Assembly (NCBI RefSeq): GCF_000143685.1
Contig: NC_014328.1
Span: forward strand, 1,116,001 to 1,180,000
Reading direction: 5' to 3'
Length of the DNA stretch: 64,000 nucleotides
From: Clostridium ljungdahlii DSM 13528
GTDB taxonomy: Bacteria > Bacillota > Clostridia > Clostridiales > Clostridiaceae
Below are positions 61,428-64,000 of the stretch, in pieces. The position numbers and the translations under genes are program-made. The notes beneath the pieces were generated by a model, which was not told the DNA's origin, did not search any database, and saw only the letters and a program-made list of their open reading frames with translations. The number at the start of each line of letters is the position of its first letter. Within the stretch, counting starts at the first letter, position 1.

Positions 61428-62096
61428 TTGTCAATTGAACAAAACTTGAGTAGGATAGAAGAAGAGTTAAAAGATAAAAATGTAACCTTAGTGGCAGTTT
61501 CAAAAACTAAACCTATTGAAGATATACAAAAAGCTTATGATGCAGGTATTAGAGATTTTGGAGAAAACAAAGTACAGGAGCTCACAAATAAAATACCAAA
61601 CCTTCCACAGGATATAAGGTGGCATTTAATAGGTCATCTTCAAAGAAACAAGGTAAAATATATAGTTGGTAAGGTTTATCTTATCCATTCTTTGGACAGT
61701 ATAAGACTTCTTAATGAATTAGAAAAACATTATAAAGATCAAAAGTTAATTGCAAATACACTGATACAAATAAATATAGGGTTGGAAGAAAGTAAGACAG
61801 GTTTACCTCTAGAGGAATTAGAAGATTTACTAAAAGCCTGTGAGAATTGTACCAATGTAAAAGTAAAAGGTCTTATGGCTGTAATTCCTAAAGGGGATGA
61901 AGAAAGTTGTAAAAACTATTTTCAAAAGCTAAAAAGTATTTTTGATGGCTTGAAGAAAAGAGAGTTTAATAATATAAGTATGAATATACTATCTATGGGA
62001 ATGACTCATGATTATAAAATAGCAATTAAAGAAGGGGCAACACTGGTGAGAATTGGCGAAGGTATATTTGGAAAGAGAAATTACAATAATAAATAG
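61428..62096 (+). CDS. yggS: PLP homeostasis protein YggS/YlmE (YBL036C family)
   Basis: This binds pyridoxal phosphate and controls the free pool; the fold is a TIM barrel like the N-terminal part of alanine racemase. From TTG 61428 (SD AAAGGAG nine bases upstream) there are 222 residues; an earlier in-frame start at 61362 lacks an SD. Seen are LVAVSKTKPIEDIQKAYDAG with the PLP lysine, FGENKVQEL, WHLIGHLQRNKVKYI, and MGMTHDYKIAIKEGATLVRIGEGIFG. It heads the ylmE-ylmF-ylmG-ylmH-divIVA group. Confidence 0.94.
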   Translation: MSIEQNLSRIEEELKDKNVTLVAVSKTKPIEDIQKAYDAGIRDFGENKVQELTNKIPNLPQDIRWHLIGHLQRNKVKYIVGKVYLIHSLDSIRLLNELEKHYKDQKLIANTLIQINIGLEESKTGLPLEELEDLLKACENCTNVKVKGLMAVIPKGDEESCKNYFQKLKSIFDGLKKREFNNISMNILSMGMTHDYKIAIKEGATLVRIGEGIFGKRNYNNK

Positions 62097-62108
62097 GAGG
62101 TATTTTTT

Positions 62109-62573
62109 ATGGCAGGTAAAATGATAAACAAAATGATGGGATTTTTAGGATTGGAAGATGACTTGGAGGAAGATATAGAGGAAGAAGAAACAAAGAAAGG
62201 AGAAAATGAAAAAATCGTAAATGATTTTGCAGAGGTGGACCCTATTGTAAATAGTAAAAGACAAAATAAAGTTGTAAGCATACATACTACAATAGCAGCT
62301 AAGGTAAGGATAGTTAAGCCAACTACTTATGAGGAAGCAGCTGATATATGTGATGAACTTAAAAATAGAAAAATAATAGTTATAAATACTACAGGACTTG
62401 AGATTAGAATAGCTCAAAGATTACTGGATTTTATGGGCGGTGCAAGTTATGCATTAGGAGGAAATTTGGAAGAAATAGAAAAAGGAATATACATACTTTC
62501 ACCATCTAGTGTAGAAGTAAACAGTGATTTGAAAAATGAACTATCTGGAAAAGGAATATTTGGATGGAAGTAA
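62109..62573 (+). CDS. sepF: Cell division protein SepF
   Basis: SepF anchors FtsZ to the membrane and shapes septal filaments. The 154-residue protein begins with an amphipathic helix ([14 protein letters not shown]) that binds the membrane, an acidic linker and a globular domain with [53 protein letters not shown], the SepF signature. SD TAGGAGGTA overlaps the yggS stop. ftsZ itself is not in the window. Confidence 0.95.
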   Translation: MAGKMINKMMGFLGLEDDLEEDIEEEETKKGENEKIVNDFAEVDPIVNSKRQNKVVSIHTTIAAKVRIVKPTTYEEAADICDELKNRKIIVINTTGLEIRIAQRLLDFMGGASYALGGNLEEIEKGIYILSPSSVEVNSDLKNELSGKGIFGWK

Positions 62574-62605
62574 GTATATTTACTGATAAATAATTGGAGG
62601 CAAAA

Positions 62606-62872
62606 ATGATAAGTAGTACTTTAGCTGTTGCAATATCATTACTGTTTAGATTTCTTGAAGGTGCTATAATATTGGATGTAATTCTATCTTGGGTTATGCA
62701 GGGGAGAAGTAACGCATTTGTGGATTTTTTACATATATTTACGGAACCCCTTATGATACCTGGAAGAAAAATTCAGGAAAAACTTATGCCAGGGTTAATG
62801 ATAGATTTTTCACCTATAGTGGCCTTTTTTATAATAGATATATTAAGAGGAATTGTATTTTCAATACTCTAG
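62606..62872 (+). CDS. yggT: YggT-family membrane protein (YlmG)
   Basis: This has 88 residues and two hydrophobic spans. The first is ILDVILSWVMQGRSN, the second the C-terminal FSPIVAFFIIDILRGIVFSIL, with FTEPLMIPGRK between them; that is the YggT/YlmG pattern. The start ATG 62606 follows TTGGAGG; the in-frame TTG 62594 is part of that SD. Its role may involve division or membrane protein placement; this is unresolved in the literature I recall. Confidence 0.9.
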   Translation: MISSTLAVAISLLFRFLEGAIILDVILSWVMQGRSNAFVDFLHIFTEPLMIPGRKIQEKLMPGLMIDFSPIVAFFIIDILRGIVFSIL

Positions 62873-62908
62873 TATATGAAATAATGCATAGCAAATTAAG
62901 GGATAATT

Positions 62909-63682
62909 ATGGATAAAAAGAGTTTTATAAAGAGATTTCATTTTTGTGATGAAAGTGAAATCTTACCTATATATGATAAAATAAGTTTAGCAAAAAAAAC
63001 TAATAATACAGTATATACCTCAACATTTTATACTCCCAATGTATGGAATACTTTAGAGAATCTAAAGAAAGAAATTGGCTTAAATATATGTAGCTGTGGC
63101 ATATTTGAAGATGCAGAAAGAAAACTTATAGCATTTTCAAAGTTTGATATAAGGAATTATCCAATAAAATTAATGGAAATAAAATGTAAGTCTAAATTTG
63201 TTAAATTACAACACAAGGATTATCTAGGGGCTCTTATGGCTCTTGGACTTAAAAGAGAGAAATTTGGAGATTTAATACTAAAGGAAGATAAGCAATGTTA
63301 TTTAGCTGTTTGTGAAGATGTAAGTGATTACATAGAGATGAATTTAAATAGTGTAGGAAAGAGCAGCTGCAAAGCAAATGTTTTAGATATTAGTTCTGCG
63401 GAAATTCCCCTATATAATTTTAAAACTTCTGTTTTAAATGTTTCTTCCTTGAGAATTGATTGTTTAGTTAGTTCTCTATGCAATGTATCAAGAAATAAAT
63501 CTCAAGAAATGATTAAGAGAGGTAAAGTCCTTCTGGATTATTTACCAGAAACAAGAAAAGATAAATCTATAGAAGATAATTGTATAATAACTGTAAGAGG
63601 CTGTGGAAAGTTTAAAATTGTGGGAGAAACGGGTTGGACGGGAAGCGGTCGATGCAAACTTCTTATAAAAAAATTTAGTTAA
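62909..63682 (+). CDS. ylmH: S4-domain RNA-binding protein YlmH
   Basis: The 257-residue protein has an N-terminal domain (RFHFCDESEILPIYDKISLAKKTNN...) and a C-terminal S4 domain (LRIDCLVSSLCNVSRNKSQEMIKRGKVLLDYLPE..., residues about 183-250), which binds RNA. In Firmicutes YlmH has been linked to ribosome rescue and quality control. SD TAAGGGAT precedes ATG 62909. It is the fourth gene of the ylmE-H group, and divIVA follows by 17 bases. Confidence 0.92.
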   Translation: MDKKSFIKRFHFCDESEILPIYDKISLAKKTNNTVYTSTFYTPNVWNTLENLKKEIGLNICSCGIFEDAERKLIAFSKFDIRNYPIKLMEIKCKSKFVKLQHKDYLGALMALGLKREKFGDLILKEDKQCYLAVCEDVSDYIEMNLNSVGKSSCKANVLDISSAEIPLYNFKTSVLNVSSLRIDCLVSSLCNVSRNKSQEMIKRGKVLLDYLPETRKDKSIEDNCIITVRGCGKFKIVGETGWTGSGRCKLLIKKFS

Positions 63683-63699
63683 TTTGTGAGGTGCTCGTG

Positions 63700-64000
63700 A
63701 TGTTTATTACTGCTGCAGAGATAACAAATAAGGAATTTAAAAAAGGACTTAGAGGTTATAATATAGATGAAGTAGATGAATTTTTAGACAAAATAGCAGA
63801 AGATTATGAGTCTATATATAAGGAAAATTCTCTTTTAAAGGAAAAAATGCAGTCTTTGGATGAGAAGATAAGTCATTATACTAAAATGGAAAATACTATA
63901 AAAGATACGCTTTTATTAGCTCAAAATGCTTCTGAACAGGCTAAAGAAAATGCTAAAAAAGAAAGTCAATTTGTAGTAAAAAATGCAAATGATGCTGCAC
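63700..64000 (+). CDS. divIVA: DivIVA, 5' part (runs off the window)
   Basis: DivIVA marks negative membrane curvature at poles and septa and recruits partner proteins. The 100 visible residues begin MFITAAEITNKEFKKGLRGYN, then IDEVDEFLDKIAEDYESIY, the lipid-binding DivIVA N terminus, followed by a long coiled coil with MQSLDEKISHYTKMENTIKDTLLLAQNAS. The gene continues beyond 64000. SD GTGAGGTG precedes the start; a GTG three bases earlier is less likely. Confidence 0.92.
   Translation, partial: MFITAAEITNKEFKKGLRGYNIDEVDEFLDKIAEDYESIYKENSLLKEKMQSLDEKISHYTKMENTIKDTLLLAQNASEQAKENAKKESQFVVKNANDAA

Noticed and set aside
1..64000. CRISPR arrays, tRNA or rRNA genes, intact insertion sequences
   Set aside because: No regularly spaced direct repeats of 24-40 bases, no tRNA T-loop with matching anticodon arm, no rRNA core sequence and no transposase frame were found by reading.

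Overview
The window is AT-rich, densely packed chromosomal DNA that looks like a motile, spore-forming Clostridium of the classical cluster I type. Indicators are purine-rich Shine-Dalgarno sites, many TTG starts, a natural fliR-flhB gene fusion, a SpoVD-like/FtsI-type penicillin-binding protein in the division cluster, meso-DAP-type MurE, and typical clostridial families (DUF3867, TIGR02530, family II pyrophosphatase with CBS and DRTGG domains). The species cannot be fixed from sequence alone. No rRNA, tRNA, CRISPR array or intact insertion sequence was seen.

Layout. (1) 1-6300: the 3' end of one gene and two complete genes for secreted, beta-rich surface proteins. One has 1597 residues with a DUF5050-like propeller and Ig/FN3-like modules; the other has an SbsA-like Ig domain. 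(2) 6400-11100: housekeeping and small genes: homoserine dehydrogenase, a UPF0756 membrane protein, DUF3867, a YopX-domain protein, a minimal beta-carbonic-anhydrase-like protein, dUTPase and an SSB paralogue. (3) 11377-37741: a chemoreceptor, an unknown small gene, flagellin behind a sigma-D-type promoter set in a long palindrome, then a co-directional flagellar operon: flgB-flgC-fliE-fliF-fliG-fliH-fliI-fliJ-fliK-flgD-TIGR02530-flgE-flbD-fliL-fliO-fliP-fliQ-fliR/flhB-flhA-flhF-flhG-PilZ-fliA-swrB-like-small membrane ORF-flgF-flgG. It encodes the rod, MS ring, C-ring base (FliG), export apparatus, hook, placement GTPase/ATPase pair, a c-di-GMP brake and the flagellar sigma factor. motAB, fliM, fliN/Y, fliD and fliS are not here. 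(4) 37742-48700: palindromic MITE-like repeats, an acidic small protein, family II pyrophosphatase, a P-type calcium ATPase, a Lon-like protease whose ATPase motifs look lost, a structured repeat, a broken efflux gene next to a TetR regulator, and ychF.

(5) 48919-64000: a division and cell-wall cluster. mraZ is preceded by three decameric MraZ-type boxes and followed by rsmH, ftsL, spoVD/ftsI, murE, murF, mraY, ftsW/spoVE, ftsQ, DUF881, sbp, DUF881, yggS, sepF, yggT, ylmH and the start of divIVA. murD, murG, murC, ftsA and ftsZ are not in the window. The products make and flip peptidoglycan precursors, assemble the divisome and anchor FtsZ (SepF).

No single new multi-gene system stands out. 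The observations I would follow first are: a 74-codon membrane ORF between the swrB-like gene and flgF whose only plausible start is ATT behind a good Shine-Dalgarno; a hairpin between the mraY Shine-Dalgarno and its likely start that would correct an otherwise too-long spacing; the 48-nt perfect palindrome overlapping the flagellin promoter; two imperfectly palindromic elements that share terminal sequence; a structured repeat present twice; the ATPase-degenerate Lon-like protease; and an efflux-pump remnant that fuses pieces of two genes.
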